DNA from: Solen grandis
Lineage: Eukaryota; Mollusca; Bivalvia; Adapedonta; Solenidae
Direction: 5' to 3'
NCBI GenBank assembly: GCA_021229015.1
Contig: CM037791.1
Coordinates: forward strand, 620,001-684,000
Length of the DNA stretch: 64,000 bases
Shown: in pieces, positions 32,801-44,008 of the stretch
How positions within the stretch are numbered: the stretch's first letter is position 1
Layout: each line of letters opens with the position of its first letter
Notes under the pieces: model-generated
The model's database searches: none
What the model saw: only the letters and a program-made list of their open reading frames with translations
Told to the model about the DNA's origin: nothing
Made by a program: the position numbers and the translations under genes

Positions 32801-33701
32801 ATATGCACAAGCTATTCCCACCAAGAACCAAACAGCACCGACTACAGCACGAGCGTTGTTTGAAAATTTCATTTGCCATTATGGTTTCCCGGCTCGTCTT
32901 CACAGTGACCAGGGGCGCAATTTCGAGAGCGCGGTCATCAAACAACTGTGTAGGATTGCCGATGTGGCTAAATCAAGGACGACGCCTTACAGACCGGAAG
33001 GGAATCCAGTGGCAGAGAGATTTAATTCCTCGCTTTTGAACATGCTGGGAACATTACATGAGGAACAAAAATCTGACTGGAAGGCCCATGTTCCAGCGAT
33101 GGTACACGCCTACAACTCAACCAGGCACTCTAGCACGGGAATGACCCCTCATTTCTTGATGTTTGGGCGCCATCCACGATTAGCCATTGATGCTTTTCTC
33201 GGATTGGAGCCAGACAAACCAACGTCGAAGAAAGACCGCGACTCTTATGTTGCAAGTCTTAATAGGCGGCTTAATTTTGCATACAGGGTCGCCGCAAAGG
33301 AGTCGATGCGCCAAAGTACACGACATAAGGCTCGCTATCATTTGCGAGTACGTCCTGTTAAGGTAAATGTCGGAGATCGGGTACTCGTGCGTGCTGTTGG
33401 TCATCAAGGAAAGTGCAAATTGGCAGACAAATGGGATCGTGATGTGCACATTATAGTAGATCAACCTAATGCCGATCTACCTGTATATCGCATAAAGAAA
33501 GAGCGCGGTAAACACATCCGCACGGTGCACAGAAATTTCGTTTTACCTTTGACAGGTTTGCCATACGAGGAGCCACCAGAGCCAGATCAGGTAGGTGACA
33601 CTCAAATAGCTGAAGACACAGCAATCGGAAGTAGTCTGAACCCCAATGCAGAGACATTCGTGCCTCGGAGGTCCAAGAGGTTACGAAACAAGGTTAAGTA
33701 A
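29856..33701 (+). CDS. Pol polyprotein: protease, reverse transcriptase, RNase H, integrase
   Basis: The frame opens after a stop at 29853-29855 and is clear to TAA 33699-33701. The first ATG in frame is 30021, but it lies inside the protease motif (DTGS at 30009-30020), so translation must enter by frameshift from gag. Counting from that Met: RT with LDFRRLNKC, FSKLDLRSGYWQV and YLDD (430-433); RNase H with Asp 591 (NVDASS), Glu 632, Asp 658 and Asp 701; integrase HHCC zinc motif (His 838, His 843, Cys 873, Cys 876) and catalytic D904, D963, E999 (DD35E), followed by a small SH3-like C-terminal region (VGDRVLVRAVG). All catalytic residues are present. The usual ending of the RNase H (DALSR) is DAWFP here. 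It copies element RNA to DNA in particles and inserts it in the nucleus. Confidence 0.92.
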   Translation, partial: AGKKKFKPDRVFYTGSVEDQESHVGPRVAPLVGKSCNGTVNLNEQNFKALIDTGSMVSTISEDCYNSLKQKPELCSLVDFDLNITGASGVKVPYLGYALINVSIPAVDVSGTLTPVLVIPNSSSSKDVPVIIGTNVLNYFRTFDITDIVSNAWQAAFSVLNGTQGVPVKVLCRRPFTVKPGEARTVTGTVRNAGDMTTGVTESFDQSQSTLNICPRVVTVRSGTSFSRIPVRICNLTAKPFLIKPKQLLCNLHPVQVIRNVDPFEGDNRSHNQDKSLEDLGIKLPTDILSPRHREEAETFLSRWKHIFSSGLTDLGCSRIVEHDINLSDPTPFKENYRRIPPGMYQEVREHLNDMLKAGAIRESKSPFSSNVVLVRKKDSSLRFCLDFRRLNKCTIRDAYALPRVDETIDCLKGAKYFSKLDLRSGYWQVAMKESDIHKTAFTVGPLGHYECVRMPFGLTNAPATFQRLMERTMGELHLKECLIYLDDIIIFSDTIEQHFQRLQSVFERLEANGLKLKGSKCEFFREQVTYLGHLVSADGISTDPDKVKCLKNWPVPSNIKTLRSFIGFAGYYRKFLPGFAQIAKPLNDLLVGHATNGTAKTKKEKAKWVWSEAQQDAFDTLVCKLSSAPVLEYADYSKPFTLNVDASSVGIGAVLYQKVNGTEKVIAYASRGLRPGERNYAAHKLEFLALKWAVVDKFHEYLYGNEFTVKTDNNPLTYVLTSAKLDATSHRWLAALSAYNFTIQYRSGRQNVDADAWFPAVDVIFTDVVKAICMAKQVETEQSPSFECLGGPHQVGESDIYGNTNFSGVDWKDEQSQDRSILRVAQLVKAGHKLTKRQVALEPDPVRILLREWENLVLRDGVLYRKATVCNSSVLQLVLPSVFHEVVFVGLHDDAGHQGRDRTLSLLKSRFYWPYMDQFVEKRIRECPRCIRRKTPVRPAAHLVTFESTYPMELVCMDFLSLEMSSGGYENILVITDHFTRYAQAIPTKNQTAPTTARALFENFICHYGFPARLHSDQGRNFESAVIKQLCRIADVAKSRTTPYRPEGNPVAERFNSSLLNMLGTLHEEQKSDWKAHVPAMVHAYNSTRHSSTGMTPHFLMFGRHPRLAIDAFLGLEPDKPTSKKDRDSYVASLNRRLNFAYRVAAKESMRQSTRHKARYHLRVRPVKVNVGDRVLVRAVGHQGKCKLADKWDRDVHIIVDQPNADLPVYRIKKERGKHIRTVHRNFVLPLTGLPYEEPPEPDQVGDTQIAEDTAIGSSLNPNAETFVPRRSKRLRNKVK

Positions 33702-34355
33702 GAGTATTCTGTGTGCGTATCACACGATATATATGTGCAGAATTGACTTGAGATACATGTACGTAGAAAGTAGATCTTTTAATTAGTGTATATATTTCTT
33801 CTTTTCTTATAGGTTCTGTCTGGAATCATTCTGTGTACTACAGGAGAGCGTTTTATAGCTCCAGGACAAGAAGTATTTTGTTTTGATTTATTTCTTTTTC
33901 AGATACAATGGTGGAATCGATACTGGATGTTCACTGATATGCGGTCATTCGTTTAAAGGTTAGCCTTTGTAAGCATATATCTGTACAAAGTTAATATTTT
34001 ATTAACCATTTATTTTACTTCAGTTTAGCGGACACATAGCTGTGTGACTTAGGGTATTTTGGTAGGTTTTTGGGCCAGGATTTTATCATGTAAGCAAGTT
34101 TTGTAAATTAAACTTGCTTATCATACGTGCCTTGATCGGAAGCGCATTAATAGTTTAATACACAATTTGTTTACAGGAATAGAAGTGCCCCGTGAACAAC
34201 ATATTAGCATTGCATTTGAGATGCAATTTTCATTTAGGTTATGTAATTATTGATTATAAAATACCGGTATATTAATTTGATGTTGTAATATGAGTAGGTT
34301 TACTACAATGTTACCAGTCGACCTCTATCTTTAAATGTCGGGACGACATTTCCCT
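33702..34355 (+). other. Retrotransposon 3' non-coding stretch
   Basis: About 650 bp between pol and the polypurine tract with no ORF above 60 codons, hence no envelope gene. A pyrimidine-rich stretch with AG (TTTATTTCTTTTTCAG at ~33887-33902) looks like a splice acceptor, but no exon use is evident. Confidence 0.6.
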
Positions 34356-34368
34356 GAGAGGGGAAGGG
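34356..34368 (+). promoter_or_regulatory. Polypurine tract
   Basis: GAGAGGGGAAGGG immediately precedes the 3' LTR. This is the RNase H-resistant primer for plus-strand DNA synthesis in LTR retrotransposons; its position fixes the LTR start at 34369. Confidence 0.85.
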
Positions 34369-34951
34369 TGTCGCAGGGTCAGATTTTAGCCTGATCGTGT
34401 CATTAAAGCAATTTCGTAGAAACTATAATACACCTAATTCTACATTCTCATTTCATTAAAATATGCAGACATATACATTTTTTTCATTCATTCATTCATT
34501 CATTCATTCATTCATTCATTCAGTCAGTCAGTCATACCTTCGCTCGCTACTAACAATCAAGGGAGTTAACTCACTCACCAGGTGGCGGACCTCGTGATAA
34601 GCACGGGTAACACATGCGCACTTTATCAATAGATTTAATGGCGAGAGCCACGACTTCTTGTATCCGTTATCTGTTTATTTGCGCTGTGTTCCAGGTATGA
34701 CATATCATTATATTACTTTGTTCTATCAATCACAATGTGTTTATAGATCATAGTTTCTTCATTGCATTTATTGCCTGTCATCTTATGCGCACTTTATCAA
34801 TAGATTTAATGGCGAGAGCCACGACTTCTTGTATCCGTTATCTGTTTATTTGCGCTGTGTTCCAGAACCCGAATGGAACAACCCGCGGGTGCCGTCTAAT
34901 ATCATCACCCATATACATAACATTGCAACACTGAAAAACGGCACTGCGACA
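34369..34951 (+). repeat. 3' LTR, 583 bp
   Basis: Begins TGTCGC right after the polypurine tract and ends GCGACA, the short inverted repeat with TG...CA ends typical of LTRs. It contains a TTCA/GTCA microsatellite (34482-34535) and an exact 81-bp duplication (34614-34694 and 34785-34865). It should hold the promoter and polyadenylation signals, but none can be assigned by eye. The small ORF 34737-34934 lies inside and is incidental. Confidence 0.85.
34482..34535 (+). repeat. TTCA/GTCA tetranucleotide microsatellite
   Basis: About ten TTCA/CATT units followed by CAGTCAGTCAGTCA, inside the LTR. Confidence 0.95.
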
Positions 34952-35849
34952 TGTATAGTGTAACAACAGATAAAGATATAAAGAAATCAACTGAGGCAAT
35001 GTTTATCGTCATGACAGGGAAATGTATGCACACAAATAAAATCTCTATGTGAAAAAAGATAAGATATTTAAAGATCTTCGATCATTTAGATTAAAGACAA
35101 ACTCAGGTCGAGTTTTTGATTGATTTTGATTCATAAGGTAAATAAATTTGAAATGAAGTGAACAATTTTTTTTGTATTAAACCAATCGATTGATAACATT
35201 GAGGTATATGTCGAAATATCTGGGGGTGGGGGTTAGTATTTTTTTAATATTTTAATAATTATCTTTTTTAATGATTATCTATAAGTCAATCTACTTAATG
35301 TTCCAATGGAAAATGGGCACCATGCTACTTACGTTCAAATCTTAGCTTCCGGTTCAAATAAGCTTTACGTTTTGAACAAATTTACAGTATCCAATAAAAT
35401 AAAAGATTTCAGAGTCTAGAGATCGGAAATACTACGTGTCAAACGAGGTTGCACTGTATGTTTATCTTGATATAATTCCTGTCATTGTTAGGTTTGATCA
35501 TCAAAATGTGATGCATACCTTCATACAGATGAATTGTCTGCTCCAGGACTAGTCACATGAAATTCAACAAAACTAAAAAATGATACTGTAAGTTTTTGAA
35601 TTGATCATTCCTATACTAGCAATTCATACAGTTTTAACGAGTTTATACGTCAACGACATTGCCCACCGACTCTATGTTTGGAAATTTATCAATATTACTT
35701 ACTCATAACAGTTATTACAGCATTAACATTATCATGCACCTACCAAACAATAAAAACTGATCAAACCATGACCATGACTTCATTTGAAACATTCCTGTAA
35801 TTTGTTTGAAGGACGCATTTCTAATTCATTACACCATACAAAATATTTC
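34952..35849. other. No feature seen
   Basis: AT-rich unique-looking sequence downstream of the retrotransposon. Confidence 0.45.
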
Positions 35850-36180
35850 ACTTAAACAGACCATGGCTCATTGATCCCCTATATTCTCTAAATAATAGCT
35901 ACACTGTACCGAACATGTGTATTGCATTTACAACAGATTACCACTTAGTCGCTTGTCTGTTGAAACTTTCTAACAGTTCGTATCTGACAGACATATCGCA
36001 TTTTGAATATTAGAAACGGAAAGTAACTATTCTATTAAATCGAATTAATGTTAACTTTTGATGGATTATCCATTGTTCATATAAAGATTATTAATACCTT
36101 CATACGTAATACTTTTGTATGCAATTAAAAATGATTGTCTAGTAACTTATATTTTAATAACGATATGCCACTCTACAATT
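35850..36180 (+). repeat. Fragment D of the segmental duplication
   Basis: Matches the tandem copies at 47785-48030, 53390-53640 and 61950-62210: CATGGCTCATTGATCC, CCGAACATGTGTATTGCATT, CGCTTGTCTGTTGAA, CATCTGACAG-like, TCGAATTAATGTTAAC, TTTTGATGGATTATCC, TTTTGTATGCAATT. Only this part of the unit is recognisable here. Confidence 0.65.
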
Positions 36181-38944
36181 GAAGGAAAAGGCAACGAGAA
36201 TATGTATTTCTTTTGACACTCTCAAGATTAATTTCAAGATGGATTGACTGCTCTAAAAAAACCGAGATTAATATCGATATAAAAATTGTACTCATAAATC
36301 ATCAATTATACTTTCAAGTCAAAACATATCTGCCTCTTTCATTTTTCTCTTGTTCAAACGTACTTCAATGTCTAGATATCGTTTATCTGTTTAGATAGCG
36401 TAGCTCTCCATCTGATATAATTTTTGATCCGATAGAGTTATTATTTATAAACACATAAAACACAAACACAACATACACCTAGAAAAAAACTTTTGAAAGG
36501 AATTTCAGAACAATGACAGAGTCCAATTGACATTTTACGTTTAGTTGAAAAGACTTACGTCCCATATTCATAGTAAATTAGAGGGAATTAGATGTAGATG
36601 GTAGTATACTGAAAACATAAAATAGCATGCATTTTAATCCATGGCAAAATGATTGTGTCTGTCTTGCTATCTAATGTTAAAAAGTTGACATTTTCGAGCT
36701 TACCCAACGCTAAAACATGCATATTCTTGAATGAACAAAATTATGTTTTGAATATATAAATATAATATTTGGTCTACTAAAATCAGTTACAAATCATACA
36801 TATTATGTATACTTTTGGCTCACTAGCAGCCAATCTGACGACGCAAATATGACGGAATGAAAATGATATAACATCTTCACAAAAGCCAACTTCTGTAATG
36901 AAATTTTTCATTATCAATAATCTGGAGTAATTCGATAAACAAACAGTCCAGTTTGTTATTATGCTATTCGGCCTAGGAACATGGTATGCGCTGAAAAATT
37001 CAAATTTAGAAAAAGTGTTTCCAGAATTAAGTAGTTAGTACTGGAATTTTCAGGCATGCAATATCAATACAAAATCCTTTATAAGAAGATTGCAAAATAG
37101 CTAGGATAATAGGGTCTGGCACAAAAGCTGAACAACAATGTGAAGGAAGATTAAAAATAGTTAAAGGCAGTATTGCAGCTCATTATAAGAACTACACTTT
37201 ATCATTTGATTTTTCATTTGCTCTTCATTAACTTGCGTAAAATAATATTTTATGAGAGTTTACCACGAATGCTTTTCATAATAAAAGACAATCTGTTACT
37301 AGAGAAAAGTGAAACAGTTTCTTGTATAGTGGCATGAACAATTGTAAAAAGGGGGTTCTCGTTCATTCTGAATTTACATCTGTTTACTAATCATTATAAA
37401 CACTGGTATATACGTTGACATATGGACGCAGTGATCTAAATTTAGCAGTTTAATTATGACACGTTTGGACCAATTTACACATTTCAAGGTCAAAATCAAA
37501 ATGACAGGATGGAGTCTCAAATGAACACCGTGTTGGTTACTAACATATGTTACCAAAGAAAGAAATGACTGCTGTAAAATATTTTTTAAGCTAAAAAGAA
37601 TAAACGATCCACGTCTGATACTGTGTATGTCGTTCTTTTGTAATAGCTGGAAGTAAACGCGTGTTTTTTGTTTATTATTATTATTATTATTATTATTCTA
37701 GTGTAGGTATCCATGGAGTTTTTGGACACAGCTTGTATATTTTAATCCGTTTTTCTTACTCAGCATTTGCGCATATGAGGAAAACCGTTAAGAACTGTGA
37801 AATGTTTCGAGAAAATATTTCGCTGGTACCTTCAGACACTTTGAGATTACAAAAGTTGCTTTATTGGAATGGTTTAAAATGTGCCCTTACAAATTAAACG
37901 TATTTCTTTAAATATAGGCCGTGAAACGAGTGTTTTTTTATATATTAGTACTTTTCCTCTTCAATAAGCTAACTGGAAGATTTACTGTTTTGTACCTTAA
38001 GCATACTTTTGTCTAAAATATATGATAATAAGAACAAAATAATTCTAAACATTATCAAAATATGTGACTTTTGGTGTCCTTGATTGTTCCGTTTATGGAA
38101 CAATGTACAGTAAATCATCCAGCCATCAGTTTAATAAAATAGAACAAATTATTCTAAAATTTCATTGAAATTGATTACACCTGCTGGAAATTTCTAAAGT
38201 TTCAAATTATCAAATTGATATTTTTCTTGACTGATAACGATATCGAATTTAAATACCCCCACTACATTCAAATTTACTTCATACGAGACCATGAATAGCT
38301 GTGTGTATATTAAATTAAGTTGCTTAATGACTTTTTTGTCTGAATTTGACCATCATATTGAATGGTTAGTTTATGAAATATTTGGTTTAATCGATTAAAT
38401 GGTTTCATTCATAATACATGTAATTGATTGTGTACTTGTATATGTATATTTTTTAATTTGTATTAGAAAAGAAAGTAATAAAAAAAACATTTATTTTTTA
38501 TTTATTCATTTGTCACATTTCAGTATAGATTTATTGTGTTTGTGGTATGTGTTTAGTGTTTGCATGTGTGTGTTTATGTTATATTGATGAATATTTAAAA
38601 CGTGTATTTTTCTTGGGCATTAATAGACCCGTCTTGAAAAATATTTTTTTTCTCACATAATTGTATTGTTGTTTTCTTATTTTTTCCTTCTATAAAATGT
38701 ATTATAAAATAGTCAGTGTGATCCTCATGATATAGACAAAGAGAAAACATTCTGCTATATTTGTCATTTTGAATGTAGCAAAGAAGCATTGTATTTAGCT
38801 ACCAATCTGATGCTAAGTCGCTGTTTTTGTGACCCCATCCCATTTTTGTATCTGATAAATAACGTTGTCTACTGACTACTTGACAAAAGGTTTTGTATAA
38901 TTTATATTACTGTCGTGTTTATGTTGTAAGCATCTTCTAATGGT
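36181..38944. other. No gene; one microsatellite
   Basis: AT-rich sequence with a TTA microsatellite at 37672-37697. Short ORFs have the composition expected by chance. Nothing else is recognised. Confidence 0.45.
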
Positions 38945-40649
38945 TTAAACATATTTTTATTGCAGATTTGCATGACAACAAAGCAATAGGATATTGACGA
39001 AAGTATAGAATACTTACATAGTCAATTTCCTGCACACATGAAATACATCAATGACAGATCCAAATATGCAACACACGTTAACATAAACACAATTTCAAAA
39101 TGGATAGTATATAATAAAGAAACAACATATGGGAGAAAAGAAACAAGTGAATTGGCCAGATTTTCTTAGGAGATAAAAGGTAAGGGGTTGAAATTGAGGG
39201 AGAAAAGAAAAAAAATCATAATATAATCTTAAATGATGAATTAAATATTTTCTAATATAGGGTAGAGGATAAAGTAGATAGTGAGAAAAATAAAAACAAA
39301 AAAACATACATACATAATGCCAATAAGCTTAACAGTTTTCAAAATAGGCTGTCACTAGGCCTGTTCCTGCCTCTGTTGAAAAAAGTTAAGACCAAACTGT
39401 GGACCTGGTTGGGGTAACCCTAACCGCAAGTAAAGGTGAATTTAAACTTTAAATGATATGTATAACATGTAGGATTCGCTAAGCTTATCAGTATTCAAAC
39501 TATCTAAATCTTCCTGTATTGGTAATAAATTGGTGCACTGCTTTAAAAATGCATTTATTAGTTTCCTTCGGTAACATGGGATCACCAAATAATAGTACTT
39601 CAACATTCATGTTGACATTAAGCTGGTTAATTTTGTCTAGTAAAGTACTTCGTTGATTACTGAAGATCTCACATTCAAGAAGGAAATGAGCGTTGGTTTC
39701 AGGATATCCACACAGACAAAGGGGTGAATCGATAAGATTTCGAGAAAACAGGTAAAAAATTAATTCACAGCTTTCCATGCGCATTCTAGCATGTAGGATT
39801 TGTGATTTTCTTTGTCCAAAATAATAAAAGGTAGGGGTTTTAACATAGTCACATCTCAAATAGTTTTTGAATAATGTAAACTACTAGAGTTTTTAACAAC
39901 TTCAGGGAGAGCATTCCATTCGCGAATCACTGATGGTAAAAAAGAATTGGAGTATCAGGAATTACGATAATTAATGCAACGAATATTATTTGTATTCCGA
40001 AGGTTTAAGATAGTTGCAGCACCAACAGTCTGTGGAACAAAAGAAGATAAAAATGGAGGAGTTATGTTTCTATACATTTTAAAAAACATTATAAGTCGGT
40101 GTTCTCTACGTCTGTCTTCAAGAGATAACCAATTGACTTCCTTATATAGGTTAGCCAATTAAACTATCTTTGATGCACCAGTAACAATTCGAGCACATTC
40201 ATTTTGTATTTTATCTAAGTGGTCTTTTTCATTTTGTGTACAATTCCCCCAAACTACATAAGCATAATCGATAACAGGCCGAATAAAGAAGTATAAATCG
40301 TTTCAAGTGACTTTCGATCCAATACAAATTTGAGTTTGAGTTTTCGTAATATATTGACTCTTTGCCATGCCTTTTCAGATATGTAAACAATGTGGTGATG
40401 CCATGAACAATCATTTGAAATAAAAAGACCCAAATGCTTGTGTGATGAAACATTAATTATTTGATTGTCAAGCATGAACAAAGGAGGATGGCAACTCTGG
40501 TTTGATTTACGAGATATAAGCAAAGATTCGGACTTAGATGGATTAAAAGTGACATGCCAAGTTTTAGACCACTTAGTTATCTGTTCATTATCTCTCTGGA
40601 TTAATTCAGATGAAATATCTGGTTGATCGACAATTATATATAGACTAGT

Positions 40650-40652
40650 GGC
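40650..40652 (-). other. Lost RT catalytic aspartate (motif C FADA)
   Basis: The codon at this position is GCC (Ala) in LFADATSLY. The second Asp of the LINE FADD motif binds a catalytic metal ion, so the encoded RT should be inactive independent of the frame breaks. Confidence 0.75.
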
Positions 40653-42502
40653 GTCAGCAAAAAGGCTTATTTTACTATATAAGTCATTAACAATATCATA
40701 AATATAAATCAAAATAGTATTGGTCAAAGGATCGAACCCTGAGGTACTTCAGAATTAATATTAACCCAATGTGAAGCAGTACCTGGAAGAATAACACGTT
40801 GACGCCTTTCAGTAAGATAACTATTTAACCAATCGTACATAGGACCAGTTATACCAGCATTGATAATTATAACCTTGAGACCTTTGTGCCATACCTTATC
40901 AAAGGCTTTGCTTATATCGAAAAAGACCACTCTTACTTCAAGACCATCATCGAGAGCTTTACAAAGGGTATCATATAAATAAGTAAGTTGTTGGACAGTA
41001 GAGTGACCTGGTAGAAACCCTGCCTGAGACTGAGTAATAAAATTGACCTTGACAAGATGATTATAGATGTGCTTGAAAATTACTTTTTCAAAAACCTTTT
41101 CCATACAACTTAAAAGAAAGATAGGACGATAGTTATTCGGACAGGATAGATCACCCTTCTTTGATATGGCACAAATATTAGCTTTCTTCCAGGAAACGGG
41201 AACAACACAGGATCTAAGAGAATAGTTGAAAAGAGAACATAACGGAGTAGAAAGTTCGCGTGATGCTTCACGCAAAACGCGATTACTAATGCCATCTGGT
41301 CCCACGGCCTTGCCAACGTCGAGGTTACGTAAGACATCTTCAATTTCTGTAGGATTCAGAATGATAGAGGATAACTGTTGGTCCGATTAACAGGACATGG
41401 TGGATTACTACCGTCGTCATCAAGAAAAGATTGACTAGAAAAATAATTATTTAGAACTTCAGCTTTTTCATAGTCAGTAGAAGTAGAACAATAAGTATTA
41501 GGATTAATAAAAGGAGGGTATACTACTTCTGTTTAGTGCGCTTAGCTTTTCGGTAATAACATTTCCTTTTGCGTATAATTCTACGTATGTTATTATCTAT
41601 CCAAGGAGCATCTCTTGGGCGAATAGTAACAGTTCTGTTCGGAATGTGTTCTTTACAGATAGAAATCAACTTATCAGTAAAATCATCCGTATAGATATCA
41701 ATATCATCATTGAAAAGCGACTCCCAATCAGTTGACCCAAGGTTTGTAATACCAAACATGCCTTTTGTAGCTACGCCGACGAGGATTTTTTAAATTTAAA
41801 AAAAAAACAAAAAAACTGGACGATGATATCTTATATCTTGATCAAGAAAGTGTTCACCAACACCTGATGCAACAACATAGTTTTTATTAGTTACGAGGAT
41901 GAGATCTAATATGGAACTTGAATTTTCTGTAAAGTGTGTTGGTTCTCGGATCAACTGGAACAAATTAAAATATTGACAAAATGATACCACTTTTTTATTT
42001 TGAGATGGGATATTATTATTAAAATTGAAATCACCTGTAACAATAATATCAGAAATACCAGTATCAAGAGCTAAAGATAGATAGTCCTCTATAAGTTTAT
42101 TATAAACAGTATCAGGGCCCGGAGGGCGGTAAAATACACCGAATAGGACTCTTTTGCTACAACTAAAATCAACCTCTATCCATAGACACTCGATTCTGGG
42201 GGGTTCAAGATCAGCCCTACGCTTGTAGTTGATTGAATTTTTTACATAGAGAATAACCCCACCGTGGCTGTCTCCAGATCTATCTTTACGGATTTTACTA
42301 TTTTTAGATCTTCATTGGATACTGATTCGTTAAGCCATGTTTCAGTAAATGCAAGAATATCGAAATCAGAGAGTTCAATGGAAATAAGATCAAGTTTGTT
42401 TAGGAGACTTTGTACATTGTAATGAACCAAAGAAAAGTTATTATTAACATTAAGAACATCATAAAAAGAAGCAGATGACGAAGTAGAGGTACGAACAGAT
42501 TC

Positions 42503-42526
42503 AGGTCCAGGATTAGTGTGAATATC
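42503..42526 (-). other. 2A-like NPGP motif in LINE ORF2
   Basis: Codons for DIHTNPGP. The 2A consensus is D(V/I)ExNPGP; here Glu is replaced by His. 2A sequences cause the ribosome to skip the Gly-Pro bond, releasing the upstream peptide, and have been reported in APE-type non-LTR elements of invertebrates. A hydrophobic segment just upstream would be the released N-terminal peptide (~55 residues). Confidence 0.7.
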
Positions 42527-43375
42527 ACCTGCTCTTAGCAATATGATATTAAACAATACGCATAAAGTTATGGGAATGAAGATAAATACAAGTTTACAGA
42601 GAAAAACAATATTATCAAAAAACTTAGTGACTAATGCTTCAGCGTCTGCTATGGTTGTAAGTTCTGAATGAAACATTACAATTTATCCTTATCAAGTAAT
42701 GGATGCTGAAAATTGAAAATGTATTAGTATGCAGGTACAAGCTCCATAACATGCATATTAAAAATCTAAAGAAATATTCGACTGTAAATCTAACCATGGC
42801 TATCCTATATCTATGCGAATAATGTTTCATGACCAAATTTTAACAGTAATAGTCTAGCCATGGGTGAGATATACATACAAAAACACTTGCAGTGGAGGTT
42901 CAGGGGATTAGATATTTTAAGATCATCAATTGTCAAAAGGGAAAAGTAAACAATGAACCTTCTGATACCCCCAAAAATATCCACAAATCAGTCCATAAAA
43001 TTTAACTCCAGCCGAGAGAAGAGCAAATCAAGTGAAGCAATAAGATACAGAGTAGGGAGGAAATTGTTTAAGAGTGTAGAGGACAGAAATTAAAAGGAAA
43101 ATGTTAATTGTCATTTTAGATAGGAACATATCATTTTGTCTAATGTGATAAGGACACACGTAAAAGTATCCACAGTAACAAGACATGGTGGTATATTATT
43201 GTTTTGAAACCATGGGAAAAAATCAGTGGTGGTATTCATCTACTGTAAAACATTATTATAGATACAGACGTTTATAAATTGACGAGGAATTTATGAAAAA
43301 CATATACTGATTCAAAAATATTCATTAACAATAAATGTGAGCAGACTTACACATATACAACCACAGACATAAGCA

Positions 43376-43700
43376 GACACGATACTACGTACGCAGACAT
43401 ACATATACGTACGTACATAAACATTTTTTGAACATAAGTACACATGCATATGTATATAGACATGTACATATATATAAATTCATACATAAACACATAATAA
43501 AAAACTAATACAACAGATACGCCATTACAAACACTAAAAAAAACACATTCACATATACAATGCACAAACATAAATGAACATACACTCTAAGTACAGCATA
43601 TATATGCATATATACACATACACACACATACATACACGCACATACATAAACACATTCATATACAACAGATACACTCACAACGAACACTCACACATACATT
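43376..43700. repeat. ACAT/ACAC tetranucleotide-rich microsatellite region
   Basis: Long, impure run of ACATACAT, ACACATAC and TATA-type units inside the LINE, between ORF1 and ORF2. ORFs that cross it on the minus strand (43347-43571, 43505-43687) translate to repeats such as CVYMHIY and are not genes. Confidence 0.85.
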
Positions 43701-44008
43701 TATACAAAACACTAAATACACAATGAAAAAGATACCTTACATATTTATACACAGTACCAACATATGCAAATACCATACATGAATACCAGAATCGTATGTA
43801 CATGTATATATGCACTGAATTTAATAAATGTATTTGGTTAATACAAAATAATATACTTTATCTTTGATAAAAAGGGAGAAAAAATAAAACGAAGAAATTA
43901 GGTAAGCATCGTATTTTCATCATTACAACCAGTGATACTAAAGCAGATGACAACTCTAATCTCACAGCCTGAAATGTAAATGATTAAGTGAGAGTGAAGT
44001 ATCACTTA

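Larger units (their letters stand above)
28581..34951 (+). mobile_element. Ty3/gypsy LTR retrotransposon, 5' LTR missing in gap
   Basis: Order: short leader (28581-28633), gag (28634-29875), pol in the +1 frame (29856-33701), a ~650-bp non-coding stretch, polypurine tract (34356-34368), 3' LTR (34369-34951). Order RT-RNase H-integrase in pol defines the Ty3/gypsy group. Both ORFs are free of internal stops, so the copy is young. The 5' LTR and any target duplication cannot be seen; bases after the 3' LTR are TGTAT. No env ORF is present. Confidence 0.9.
39500..42676 (-). pseudogene. LINE ORF2: 2A-like motif, AP-endonuclease, reverse transcriptase, C-terminal Cys motif
   Basis: Starts at Met 42676. 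A hydrophobic segment (LVFIFIPITLCVLFNIILL) is followed by GDIHTNPGP, a 2A-like sequence. The endonuclease follows with HYNVQSLLNKLD, FTETWLN, VFYRPPG, GDFNFNN and SSILDLILV, DQDIRYHRPVF at its end. RT: VGPDGISNRVLRE, NNYRPI, FFDISKAFDKVWH, EVPQGSIL, then motif C LFADATSLY, where FADD is expected. C-terminal CLCGYPETNAHFLLEC is a Cys/His motif of the group. Breaks: a frame change near 42290, a stop just after GSIL (TGA at ~40727), loss of one T in the next T-run, and more between 40254 and 39859. As a family, ORF2p nicks chromosomal DNA and reverse transcribes from the nick. Confidence 0.85.

Noticed and set aside
30665..33657. Antisense and out-of-frame ORFs within pol (e.g. 30890-31183, 32437-32688, 33180-33464)
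   Set aside because: Shadows of the intact pol frame; no family resemblance.
34482..34535. Tetranucleotide run considered as a telomere-like sequence
   Set aside because: Units are TTCA/GTCA, not TTAGGG, and the run lies inside the LTR.
43347..43687. Minus ORFs rich in Cys, Val and Tyr
   Set aside because: Translation of the ACAT/ACAC microsatellite inside the LINE.
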